Shown piece after piece: positions 7,420-13,679 of a DNA stretch of 17,948 bases. Origin of the DNA: Bacillota bacterium (GTDB lineage: Bacteria; Bacillota; Bacilli; Lactobacillales; Streptococcaceae); contig JAJXWC010000025.1 of assembly GCA_021781855.1 (NCBI GenBank), positions 1-17,948 on the forward strand. The letters run 5' to 3'. Both the position numbers and the translations under genes were made by a program. The first letter of the stretch is position 1, and each line of letters begins with the position of its first letter. The notes beneath the pieces were generated by a model. The model was not told where the DNA came from. It saw only the letters and a program-made list of their open reading frames with translations, and searched no databases.

Positions 7420-7745
7420 GTGGAGCAATTTTAGTTTATGTTTTAATGCTTTCATTGATTTTTGGACTTTTACTGCAATTTTACCTGCAAAATCAGCTAA
7501 CAGCCTACAAGCAGCAGATTTTGCGTAAGGACAAATTGACCGCAGAATTAATGGTAAATTTGACAGAAAAAGCACGGACCGAAAAATCAGGCACCGTACG
7601 ATTTGACAAAGGAACAGTAACCTATCAAATGTCAGATGTTTCGTCAAATCAAATAGAATTTGAAGTATATTTGACAAATGGAAAAAGAATACATTTTATC
7701 TCAGCAGTGCGTACTAATCCTCCCACCTCTAAGGCGGCGGAATAA
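7389..7745 (+). CDS. comGG: competence protein ComGG, apparent ATT start
   Basis: The last, atypical pilin-like protein of the operon; it lacks the FTLLE signal. Translation from ATT 7389 gives 118 residues starting MLLQIFRRQVSGAILVYVL, then MLSLIFGLLLQFYLQNQLTAYKQQ, which matches the streptococcal ComGG layout (VKAG-LLY, membrane segment, LLLQFYL). The first ATG (7446) would cut the membrane segment and its basic leader in half, and no Shine-Dalgarno precedes it. ATT is a rare but known bacterial start. The gene overlaps comGF by 31 bases. The last residues (NPPTSKAAE) are coded by DNA resembling the repeats found downstream of zitS, so the original 3' end may have been replaced. Confidence 0.85.
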   Translation: MLLQIFRRQVSGAILVYVLMLSLIFGLLLQFYLQNQLTAYKQQILRKDKLTAELMVNLTEKARTEKSGTVRFDKGTVTYQMSDVSSNQIEFEVYLTNGKRIHFISAVRTNPPTSKAAE

Positions 7746-7868
7746 GCAGCACTATCTTCGCAGCCTTGCTCTCTTTATCCGCATATCAAAGATGTGAGGT
7801 TATGCCCTAAATTCAGCGGGAGTTGAAACTCCCACTGAATAAGTCTCTGTTTCATCAAAAATAGATAG
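7746..7868. repeat. repeat-like spacer between comG and zit
   Basis: This spacer shares short exact blocks with the repeat-rich DNA downstream of zitS: CTTTATCCGCA (7773-7783 and 9605-9615), ATCAAAGAT (7785-7793 and 9658-9666), AGCCTTGCTC (7762-7771, inverted at 10027-10036) and TGTGAGGTTA (7793-7802, inverted at 9965-9974). CCACCTCTAA at 7723-7732 also matches 9471-9480. It looks like a shortened, decayed relative of that element. Methyltransferase and acetate kinase genes often follow comG in streptococci; neither is here. Confidence 0.5.
7811..7852 (+). terminator. hairpin, probable comG operon terminator
   Basis: ATTCAG-C-GGGAGT pairs with ACTCCC-A-CTGAAT around a TGAA loop, with a single mismatch (stem 7811-7840). 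The downstream sequence is only moderately T-rich, so termination may be partial. Confidence 0.55.
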
Positions 7869-7916
7869 TTAACCAGTTGACATTATTTTGCTTTTAAGAT
7901 ATAATTAACCAGTAAA
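7869..7916 (+). promoter_or_regulatory. zit promoter with two ZitR/AdcR-type zinc operators
   Basis: TTGACA (7877-7882) and TATAAT (7900-7905) are both consensus and 17 bp apart. Two near-identical boxes overlap them: TTAACCAGTTGA (7869-7880) over the -35 and TTAACCAGTAAA (7905-7916) at the end of the -10, 36 bp start to start. They fit the known TTAACYRGTTAA operator of lactococcal ZitR and streptococcal AdcR. Zn-loaded ZitR bound at both would shut off its own operon. The match is direct; binding is inferred from the family. Confidence 0.92.
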
Positions 7917-7945
7917 CAAAATGAGCCATCTATTCTGACCAGATG

Positions 7946-8026
7946 CCCTTAACATCATAGGGAGGATGAACGGCTTTAGACTGCGGAGCTAGGGCTGCTT
8001 TTCTCGGAAGGAGGCAGATACTAGCT
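7946..8026 (+). other. structured 5' leader of zitR mRNA
   Basis: About 135 bases separate the predicted +1 (near 7912) from the zitR GTG. Two hairpins can be drawn: CCCT/AGGG (7946-7949 with 7959-7962), and a larger one with AGCTAG (7987-7992) pairing CTAGCT (8021-8026) and an inner CTGC/GCAG. The second ends 5 bases before the ribosome site AAAGGAGG at 8032-8039, so it could affect initiation. No known riboswitch family is recognised. Confidence 0.4.
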
Positions 8027-8047
8027 AAGTTAAAGGAGGCAAGACAA

Positions 8048-8485
8048 GTGAATTTGGAAAATCAAATTGACCAATTTCTCGGACAAATCATGCAATTTGC
8101 AGAAAATAAGCATGAAATTTTACTTGGAGAATGTGAATCTCAGGAAAAATTAACAAGTACACAAGAGCATATTTTAATGCTTTTATCTGAAGAGGTATCA
8201 ACCAATGCCCGGATTTCTGAGCAGCTCAAGATTTCGCCAGCAGCAGTAACTAAAGCGCTGAAGAAATTGCAAGAGCAGGCGCTCATCATGGCAAGTAAAA
8301 CGGCGAATGACGAACGTGTTGTATTTTGGAGCTTAACCGAAAAAGCACTTCCAATCGCACGTGAACACGCTTTGCACCACAAAAAAACGTTGTCTGCCTA
8401 TCAAAAATTGGCAGATAAGTTCAATAAAACAGAGCAAAAAACAATTTCGGAATTCTTAAATTTGCTCATGGAGGAATTTGAATGA
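8048..8485 (+). CDS. zitR: zinc-responsive MarR-family repressor ZitR (AdcR)
   Basis: A 145-residue winged-helix MarR protein that represses zinc-uptake genes when loaded with Zn. The recognition region is ISEQLKISPAAVTKALKKLQEQALI and the wing MASKTANDERVVFWSLTEKA. All residues known to bind zinc in streptococcal AdcR have counterparts one position earlier: Glu23, Cys29, Glu40, His41, Glu106, His107 and His111, so zinc sensing should be intact. The start is GTG 8048, eight bases after the perfect AAAGGAGG (8032-8039). The stop overlaps the zitS ATG as ATGA. Two matching operators cover the promoter upstream, supporting autorepression. Confidence 0.96.
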   Translation: MNLENQIDQFLGQIMQFAENKHEILLGECESQEKLTSTQEHILMLLSEEVSTNARISEQLKISPAAVTKALKKLQEQALIMASKTANDERVVFWSLTEKALPIAREHALHHKKTLSAYQKLADKFNKTEQKTISEFLNLLMEEFE

Positions 8486-9324
8486 AAAAATGGATTTTTT
8501 TACTTGCGCTTCCTGCTCTTTTTCTGCTTACAGGTTGTCAAAAAACAGCAAGTAAGCCAGAGATTGTAACCACTTTTGAACCAATTTATGAATTTACTAA
8601 AGCCGTTGTCGGCGACAAAGTTGATATAGAAAATATCGTTCCCGCCAATCAAGAAATCCATGAATTTGAGCCCAGCGCAAAACAAGTAGCAATGATGACC
8701 GATGCCAAAGTCATTGTTTATAATTCAAATGACCTTGAAAAGTGGGTTTTATCCGTACAAAATAATGGAGAAAAAATCGAAGCAGCCGCAAAAACAAATC
8801 AGATTTCAGGAGACCCGCATACTTGGGTAAGCCCCAAAGAAGCGATTTTGGAAGTGAATTACATTGCAGAGCAGTTAGGAAAAGTCTTTCCAGAAGATAA
8901 AACCACGTTTGATAAAAACGCAAGCGCCTATGTTGCAAAATTGAAAAAATTAGATACGGAATTTGACACACTCAAAAATGCAAAACAAAAAACCTTTATC
9001 ACGCAGCATGAAGCAGTTTGATATTTAGCACGCGATTATGGTTTGAAAGAAATTGCTATCACAGGACTTGACCCGGATATAGAACCGTCACCAGCAACGC
9101 TTGCAACACTTAAAGAAGAAATGCAAAAAGCAGGCTTGCACACGGTTTATTTTGAAGATAACTCGAATAGTAAAGTCGCTGAGACTTTGGCACAGGCAGC
9201 AAATGCAAAATTGTTAGTCATTAATACTGTTGAAGGATTGTCTGATGCGCAGAAAAAAGCAGGGGATAATTATTTAACCTTGATGCAGGAAAATTTAAAA
9301 TCACTTAAGGAAACGATTAAATAG
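8482..9324 (+). pseudogene. zitS: zinc-binding lipoprotein ZitS (AdcA), interrupted by an in-frame TGA
   Basis: The extracellular solute-binding lipoprotein of the zinc ABC importer (cluster A-I). A lipoprotein signal peptide ends in LLTGC (Cys19). Zinc ligands expected for the family are present: His60 (EIHEFEP), His113 (DPHTW), His176 (TQHEA) and Glu251 (NTVEGL). Codon 180 is TGA (9019-9021), right after HEA; the same frame then resumes with YLARDYGLKEIAITG, a normal continuation to the stop at 9322. Relatives read HEAFGYLA here, so the codons for Phe-Gly have become GTT-TGA. The 179-residue product would lack the second lobe and Glu251. No ribosome site precedes the downstream half (TTG 9043). 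It also lacks the His-rich loop of AdcA and the C-terminal ZinT domain of streptococcal AdcA. Alternatively the TGA is a sequencing error. Confidence 0.9.
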
Positions 9325-9396
9325 CTTTAAGGAAATTTTAAGGAAGTGAGCATATAATTAAATTCTTCCTAAAAATCTTTTCATAAAACTCCTTGA

Positions 9397-9431
9397 AGCT
9401 CTCGTTCGTTTTGGACGAGAGCTTTGTTTTT
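9397..9431 (+). terminator. Rho-independent terminator inside the zit locus, after zitS
   Basis: A 9-bp perfect stem, AGCTCTCGT (9397-9405) with ACGAGAGCT (9415-9423), is followed by TTTGTTTTT. It lies 72 bases after the zitS stop and would separate zitRS from zitQP. Confidence 0.88.
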
Positions 9432-9432
9432 G

Positions 9433-9636
9433 CTTGAAGCACGACTTCAAAATTAGGAATAAAGTATAAGCCACCTCTAAAAACTCAGAAATTCCGAATT
9501 ATCTCCGCTGCGCTACGCTGTCCGTGCTCGCTAAATCAGCAAGCTAACAAGTCGCAGTGGCTGGCTAAATTTTCCAAACTCTTCGTTGACGAAAACTTCG
9601 TTTTCTTTATCCGCAACCTTGAAGCACTGCTTCAAG
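9433..9636. repeat. pair of similar small hairpins CTTGAAGCA..TTCAA
   Basis: CTTGAAGCACGACTTCAA (9433-9450) and CTTGAAGCACTGCTTCAAG (9618-9636) are two near-identical self-complementary units about 185 bp apart, one just outside the large inverted repeat and one inside it. Confidence 0.55.
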
Positions 9637-9944
9637 TCTCCTAGGGTACAACCTGACATCAAAGATATCAGGTCACCCTGTCCCTGAAGTCTAAGCGCTA
9701 AAGCGCTAAGACCCTAGGGCTGACTTGCACCAGCACATCTTTTTCTGAGCAAGTGCAGCTTGCGAAAGCCTTCGTCGTCAGTTCTCGAGGTTGCCACTCG
9801 ACTTGTCGCTTTAGCGACTTAGCGAGAACCATTGCGACTAGCCAGCTTGCTGGTGTAGCGAGCATGGATACCTGTGGTGTGGACAGCGTAGCGAAGCGGA
9901 GTGAAAAATTTAGCTCAAATTCGAAATCAGCAGTTTTTAGAGGT
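9473..9944. repeat. large imperfect inverted-repeat element between zitS and zitQ
   Basis: The ends are exact inverted copies of ACCTCTAAAAACT (9473-9485 and 9932-9944). Further blocks match in inverted order inside them: 9504-9523 with 9881-9900 (19 of 20), TGCTCGCTA 9525-9533 with 9856-9864, and CAGCAAGCT 9537-9545 with 9844-9852. Near the centre CCTAGGGT (9640-9647) faces ACCCTAGG (9711-9718). Many local hairpins occur, including GTCGC-TTTA-GCGAC (9805-9818) nested in GTTCTCG/CGAGAAC (9781-9829). No transposase is coded, so a MITE-like or otherwise non-autonomous element is the best guess. Two short open frames on both strands here have no ribosome sites. Confidence 0.6.
9640..9718. other. 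three-way-junction fold at the centre of the inverted repeat
   Basis: The outer stem CCTAGGGT/ACCCTAGG encloses two hairpins: ACCTGA..ATC with GAT..TCAGGT (9651-9673) and AGCGCT-AA-AGCGCT with flanking pairs (9690-9711). The clover-like layout could form in RNA or as a DNA cruciform. Confidence 0.45.
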
Positions 9945-10085
9945 GCCCCATAAATTTCAGGGTGTAACCTCACAGCTGCGATATAAGGTTGCCATTCCGC
10001 CCTTGCCATCCCAGTTCAGTGATGGGGAGCAAGGCTAGGATACATCAGGTATTGCTTAAAAAAATAATAAAAAAAGAAGAAAAAA
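9945..10085. other. non-coding spacer before zitQ with further repeat blocks
   Basis: It carries inverted copies of blocks found in the comG-zit spacer (TAACCTCACA 9965-9974, GAGCAAGGCT 10027-10036) and a weak hairpin. No clear promoter with both boxes is seen ahead of zitQ; the last 45 bases are A-rich, and the ribosome site is poor (only an A/G-rich run before ATG 10086). Confidence 0.5.
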
Positions 10086-10814
10086 ATGAGATATATTAAT
10101 GTCGAAAATCTGACTTTCTATTATGACCGAGAGCCAGTATTAGAAGAAATCAGTTACCATATTGATTCGGGTGAATTTGTTACCCTAACGGGCGAAAATG
10201 GTGCTGCAAAATCAACTTTGATTAAAACCACTCTAGGTATTTTGCACCCAAAACATGGTAAGGTTACTATTTCTTCTAAAAATACGCGAGGAGAAAAATT
10301 ACGGATTGCTTATTTGCCACAACAAGTGGCGAGTTTTAACGCTGGTTTTCCCAGTTCCGTCGAAGAATTTGTGATGAGTGGACGTTATCCACGGAGCGGC
10401 TGGTTTCAAAAAATGAACAAGCACGACTCAGAACACGTCAAATCAGCACTAGAATCCGTTGGAATGTGGGATTTTCGCAATAAACGTATCGGCGAATTGT
10501 CAGGTGGACAAAAGCAGCGAGTAGCGATTGCGCGAATGTTTGCGAGTGACCCAGATTTATTTGTCCTCGATGAGCCGACGACTGGAATGGACGATGTATC
10601 AAGCAGCGATTTTTACGAACTGATGCACCATGCGGCACACAAACACGGCAAAGCGGTGCTCATGGTCACACATGACCCCGAAGAAGTTAAGGACTACGCA
10701 GACCGCAATATTCATCTGTTTAAGGACAAAAACGGAAAATTTGCTTGTTTTGATTTGCATAGTGAGCGAGAAGGGCTGCTAGAGTCAGAAAAGGAACAGA
10801 GAGAACATTCTTGA
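10086..10814 (+). CDS. zitQ: zinc ABC transporter ATPase ZitQ (AdcC)
   Basis: The cytoplasmic ATPase of the zinc importer. ABC motifs appear in order: Walker A GENGAAKST (residues about 37-45), Q-loop in YLPQQVASFNAGFPSSVEEF, signature LSGGQKQRVAIARMF, Walker B DLFVLDEPTTGMDD and switch His in MVTHDPEEVKDYADR. Ala replaces the usual Gly before the Walker A Lys; streptococcal AdcC has the same GENGAAK, so it is not a defect. At 242 residues the length is normal. The stop overlaps the likely zitP start. Unlike in other zit/adc operons, it lies 761 bp from zitS, behind a terminator, so its expression may not follow zinc-controlled zitR transcription. Confidence 0.96.
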   Translation: MRYINVENLTFYYDREPVLEEISYHIDSGEFVTLTGENGAAKSTLIKTTLGILHPKHGKVTISSKNTRGEKLRIAYLPQQVASFNAGFPSSVEEFVMSGRYPRSGWFQKMNKHDSEHVKSALESVGMWDFRNKRIGELSGGQKQRVAIARMFASDPDLFVLDEPTTGMDDVSSSDFYELMHHAAHKHGKAVLMVTHDPEEVKDYADRNIHLFKDKNGKFACFDLHSEREGLLESEKEQREHS

Positions 10815-10833
10815 TTTACTGAACTATGATTTT

Positions 10834-11616
10834 ATGCGTAATGCTTTGATGGCAGCTACGGCAATTTCGATTTTTTCGCCGCTTTTAGGAGTTTTCCTTG
10901 TTTTGCGAAGACAAAGTCTGATGTCAGATACCTTGTCGCACGTTTCTCTAGCGGGTGTTGCATTCGGGATATTGCTAGGCTGGAGTCCGACGCTCACGAC
11001 CTTGATTGTTGTCGTTTTGGCGGCAATTTTTCTGGAGTATTTGCGAACGATTTATAAAAATTACATGGAAATTGCAACTGCTATTTTGATGTCGGCAGGT
11101 TTGGCTCTGGCGCTTTTAATCTTGAATTCAAGCAAAGGAGCAACAAATGTGAGTTTAGAGCAGTATTTGTTTGGCTCGATTATCACAATTTCTTTTACGC
11201 AAGTAATAATGCTGGCGGTCATGGCAGTTGTCGTTTTGCTGAGTTTCATCTTCTTTTTGCGCCCACTTTACGTGATTACCTTTGATGAAGACACCGCTTT
11301 TGTAGATGGAGTGCCTGTGCGCGCCATTTCGATTGCATTTAATATTGTAACGGGAATTGCGATTGCATTGATGATTCCTGCGGCTGGTGCACTTTTGGTG
11401 TCAGCGATTATGGTTCTGCCAGCTTCGATTGCGATGCGGATTGGAAAATCTTTTAAAGCGGTACTCGGAATTTCAGTTATCGTGAGTTTTGTTGGGTTGA
11501 ATACAGGACTGATTGCCTCTTATTATATGAATACGCCAGCATCAGCAGCGATTACCTTGATTTTAATAGTGCTTTTCCTGCTCACATCGGGCGTCAAAAG
11601 TTTGGCTCGACGCTGA
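10834..11616 (+). CDS. zitP: zinc ABC transporter permease ZitP (AdcB)
   Basis: The membrane channel of the zinc importer (ABC-3 / ZnuB family). About seven to eight hydrophobic segments run through the 260 residues. The family block FLVLRRQSLMSDTLSHVSLAGVAFG sits near the N terminus and ALLVSAIMVLPASIAMRIGKSF near the C terminus. From ATG 10834 the protein starts MRNALMAATA, but in-frame codons upstream read ILDLLNYDF, and relatives start a few residues before a Y-(D/E/P)-FM block. An ATT at 10807, 11 bases after AAGGA (10791-10795) and overlapping the zitQ stop, would restore that N terminus; no ribosome site precedes ATG 10834. The 3' end overlaps the convergent pseudouridine synthase gene by 54 bp. 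Confidence 0.94.
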   Translation: MRNALMAATAISIFSPLLGVFLVLRRQSLMSDTLSHVSLAGVAFGILLGWSPTLTTLIVVVLAAIFLEYLRTIYKNYMEIATAILMSAGLALALLILNSSKGATNVSLEQYLFGSIITISFTQVIMLAVMAVVVLLSFIFFLRPLYVITFDEDTAFVDGVPVRAISIAFNIVTGIAIALMIPAAGALLVSAIMVLPASIAMRIGKSFKAVLGISVIVSFVGLNTGLIASYYMNTPASAAITLILIVLFLLTSGVKSLARR

Positions 11617-12441
11617 AATTTCAAGTAATTTATTAGAAAAAGGCTGCTGTAAAATAATTTTATGAGCATGAAGCATCAGCCGTGGCTCATTGTTATCGTT
11701 GCCGTAAAGAGAATCACCGACAATCGAATGTCCAGCCGCTGACAAATGAACGCGAATTTGATGCGTTCGGCCTGTGTCAAGTAAACACTTGACCAGGCTA
11801 TTTTTTTTGAAATCTGACAGCTTTGTCAAGTGTGTAATTGCCCGTTTGCCACTTTTTGACACAATCTGTTTGCGTTTGTCATGGCGGTCGCGCCCAATCG
11901 GCTGGTCAATCGTAAGCGTATTTTGATTAAATTTTCCTTGAACAAGCGCCAAATATTCGCGGTGAATTGCATTTTGTTCGAACATACGACTGAGCACCGG
12001 GAGCACAAATTGATTTTTTGCAAATAAAACTGCGCCAGAAGTAGCCACGTCAAGCCGATGAACGACAAAAACAGATTGCCCGACCGCCGCTGCCACGTGA
12101 TTTTGCAGTGCCAGCTCATCGGGCGAATTTCCGTGTGTTTTCATACCTTCAGGCTTATTTGCGATAACGAGATGTTCATCTTCGTACGGAATTTCAGCAA
12201 GCTCAGCCTTTCCCATTTTCACCGTCAAATCTGAAAAATCGTCATCGTCAAAAATCAGCCTAATTTCATCATCTTTTTTGACCAAACGGTCAAAATCAGT
12301 CAAAGGCATTCCATTCAGCAGAAAATGCTTTTTTTCCCGCAAAAAATAGCGCTGTTTACGCGGCACAAGCCAAAGTTCCTCAAGGAGCTGTGCAACACGC
12401 TGAGTCTCAAAATCTTCTGGTAAAACAAAATTAAATTCCAT
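11563..12441 (-). CDS. RluA-family 23S rRNA pseudouridine synthase
   Basis: A cytoplasmic enzyme that isomerises specific uridines in RNA, probably 23S rRNA. An S4-like N-terminal part (residues 1-65, ending LVKKDDEIRLIF) precedes the catalytic domain. The active-site motif HRLDVATSGAVLFAK carries the catalytic Asp, and YEDEHLVIANKPEGMKTHG, DTGRTHQIRVHLSAAGHSIVGDSLYG and LHAHKI are the other RluA-family blocks. ATG 12441 is preferred, preceded by GGATAGG six bases upstream; GTG 12447 in the same frame is possible. 292 residues is normal. It converges with zitP and overlaps it by 54 bp, with no terminator between them. RluD is the nearest named type, but the target uridine cannot be told from sequence. 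Confidence 0.93.
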   Translation of the reverse strand: MEFNFVLPEDFETQRVAQLLEELWLVPRKQRYFLREKKHFLLNGMPLTDFDRLVKKDDEIRLIFDDDDFSDLTVKMGKAELAEIPYEDEHLVIANKPEGMKTHGNSPDELALQNHVAAAVGQSVFVVHRLDVATSGAVLFAKNQFVLPVLSRMFEQNAIHREYLALVQGKFNQNTLTIDQPIGRDRHDKRKQIVSKSGKRAITHLTKLSDFKKNSLVKCLLDTGRTHQIRVHLSAAGHSIVGDSLYGNDNNEPRLMLHAHKIILQQPFSNKLLEISASSQTFDARCEQEKHY

Positions 12442-12816
12442 GAGCACCTATCCAAATCATTTATTTTGACAAATTATATCACATATTTTAAAACAGCGCA
12501 AAGTAAATTTTCTGAATAATCAGATACACGCTAAAAACAGCTTAACCACGCGTTTTTTTTTTTTTTTGAACGACATAGAAATGACATAAAATTAAAAATA
12601 TTTCTCAAATATTTTGATACAAAGTTTTTGTTTACAAAACAAAGATGAAAGCGTAAAATAAAAAGAGAAAAAGGTTAAGTAAGACGACTCATATTCGCAA
12701 AGAAGCTAGCTTCTTTCTTCTCCTTGTGTAAGGAGAAGAACTTTGTTAAACAAAAAATACGTAAAAATCGTAAATTTCGCCACATATCAAATCTGATTTT
12801 CTAAGCAACATTAAGC
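12442..12816. other. gene-free spacer with T15 tract and hairpins
   Basis: 375 bp with no supported gene. It holds a run of 15 T (12553-12567), the palindrome TTTTGT-TT-ACAAAA near 12628, and two adjacent hairpins: AAAGAAGCTAGCTTCTTT (12699-12716, perfect 18-bp palindrome) and an 11-bp stem TTCTTCTCCTT/AAGGAGAAGAA around GTGT (12715-12740). The latter lie 80-120 bases past the stop of the leftward KilA-N gene and may end its transcript, although no good T run follows. Confidence 0.6.
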
Positions 12817-13668
12817 TCAGAATTTAGTTTCTGCTTCATTCGCCAGCTTCTTAATCCGCTCAACAGCGCGCGAATTTAAAAAGTTTTCTAATTGTTGAAG
12901 TGCAAGTTCTCGAAGTTCAATCAATCGTTCACCTTGGCTCATCCCTTGCTTGATAAAAATCGCATTGGTCATTTCCAGATTTGCCATGATTAAGTTTTGC
13001 TCGATACTTGCATTATCTCGCTGATTCCCAGTCTTCTCAGGGAATTTTGCTTTGAATTCCTTAGCCGTCATGCCAAACATTGCGACATTGAGCACATCAG
13101 CTTCGCTAGCATAAGTCATCCGAATTTGCGATTTCGATAGGACTTTGGGGACGATAAATGCCTTGACCGCATCGGTATGCAAACCGTAATTGAGCTTGGC
13201 AAGGTCACGCTTGACCGACCAATCCAGCTTTTGCTGGTAGTTTTCACTTTGTTTCAGTCGTTGATATTCAGTGATGATATAAAGTTTGAATTCAGCAGAA
13301 ATCCATGAGGCAAATTCTAAGGCAATATCCAGATTAGCGTAAGTACCACTTGCATATCGTCCACGCGAAGTTTTTATGCCAATTGCAGAAGTTGTTTTAC
13401 ACCAACGCTCTGGAGATAGCGTAAAAGCATTTCGCCCAGCTTCACTTTTAAAGCGGTCGAATTCCACCGCTTTAAAATCAGGATTATGAAGTTTTTCCCA
13501 TAGACCTAGAAATTCAACGGTATCAATACGACGCATCCAGTTACGCACGACATCTCTTGGCTCAGCAGGATTCTTATATCGTGCAATATCCGTCAAACTA
13601 ATAAAATCTTCATTCTTTTGAGTTAGGATGTTGACCTCAAAGCCTTTAGCATCAATCTTATTTTTCAT
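12817..13668 (-). CDS. KilA-N domain DNA-binding protein, second copy of tandem pair
   Basis: A 283-residue protein of the KilA-N family, a DNA-binding domain spread among phage antirepressors and free-standing bacterial genes. The domain spans about residues 10-135: ISLTDIARYKN, DVVRNWMRRIDTVEFLGLWEKLHNPDF, VEFDRFKSEAGRNAFTLSPERW and LDIALEFASWISAEFKLYII. The rest is helical and shared with its neighbour: 71 of 72 residues match from YQRLKQSENYQQ to TAKEFK, then DNASIEQNLIMANLEM. Start ATG 13668 follows AAAGGTGA and lies 11 bases after the neighbour's stop; GTG 13683 overlaps that stop and is less likely. It carries an internal near-perfect 32-bp palindrome at 13446-13477. Function is unknown; it is probably a regulator. 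Confidence 0.9.
   Translation of the reverse strand: MKNKIDAKGFEVNILTQKNEDFISLTDIARYKNPAEPRDVVRNWMRRIDTVEFLGLWEKLHNPDFKAVEFDRFKSEAGRNAFTLSPERWCKTTSAIGIKTSRGRYASGTYANLDIALEFASWISAEFKLYIITEYQRLKQSENYQQKLDWSVKRDLAKLNYGLHTDAVKAFIVPKVLSKSQIRMTYASEADVLNVAMFGMTAKEFKAKFPEKTGNQRDNASIEQNLIMANLEMTNAIFIKQGMSQGERLIELRELALQQLENFLNSRAVERIKKLANEAETKF
13446..13477. promoter_or_regulatory. palindrome C, inside the second KilA-N gene
   Basis: Arms TTTTAAAGCGGT and ACCGCTTTAAAA flank a GAATTC centre (13459-13464), with one C-C mismatch (13458/13465). The inner 30 bp have the same spacing as palindromes A and B. It occupies the codons for FKAVEFDRFK. Confidence 0.7.
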
Positions 13669-13679
13669 CAAATCACCTT

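Noticed and set aside
7368..7446. Frameshift between comGF and comGG that would explain the open frame upstream of ATG 7446
   Set aside because: comGF ends normally and the upstream comGG codons have their own strong ribosome site at ATT 7389, so no frameshift is needed.
9019..9021. TGA in zitS as a selenocysteine or readthrough codon
   Set aside because: The aligned family residue is Gly, not Cys, no selenocysteine element is evident, and lactic acid bacteria are not known for it; mutation or sequencing error is simpler.
9433..9830. Possible CRISPR array from recurring short hairpins
   Set aside because: Units differ in length and sequence and have no regular spacers; no cas genes are present.
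9698..10009. Open frames on both strands within the repeat-rich zitS-zitQ spacer (9698-10009 minus, 9753-9953 plus)
   Set aside because: No ribosome sites, composition driven by inverted repeats, and no recognisable protein family; treated as non-coding repeat.
11117..11130. Another GAATTC-centred palindrome (CTTGAATTCAAG) in zitP
   Set aside because: Only 12 bp, without the TTTAAA ends and spacing shared by the KilA-N set.
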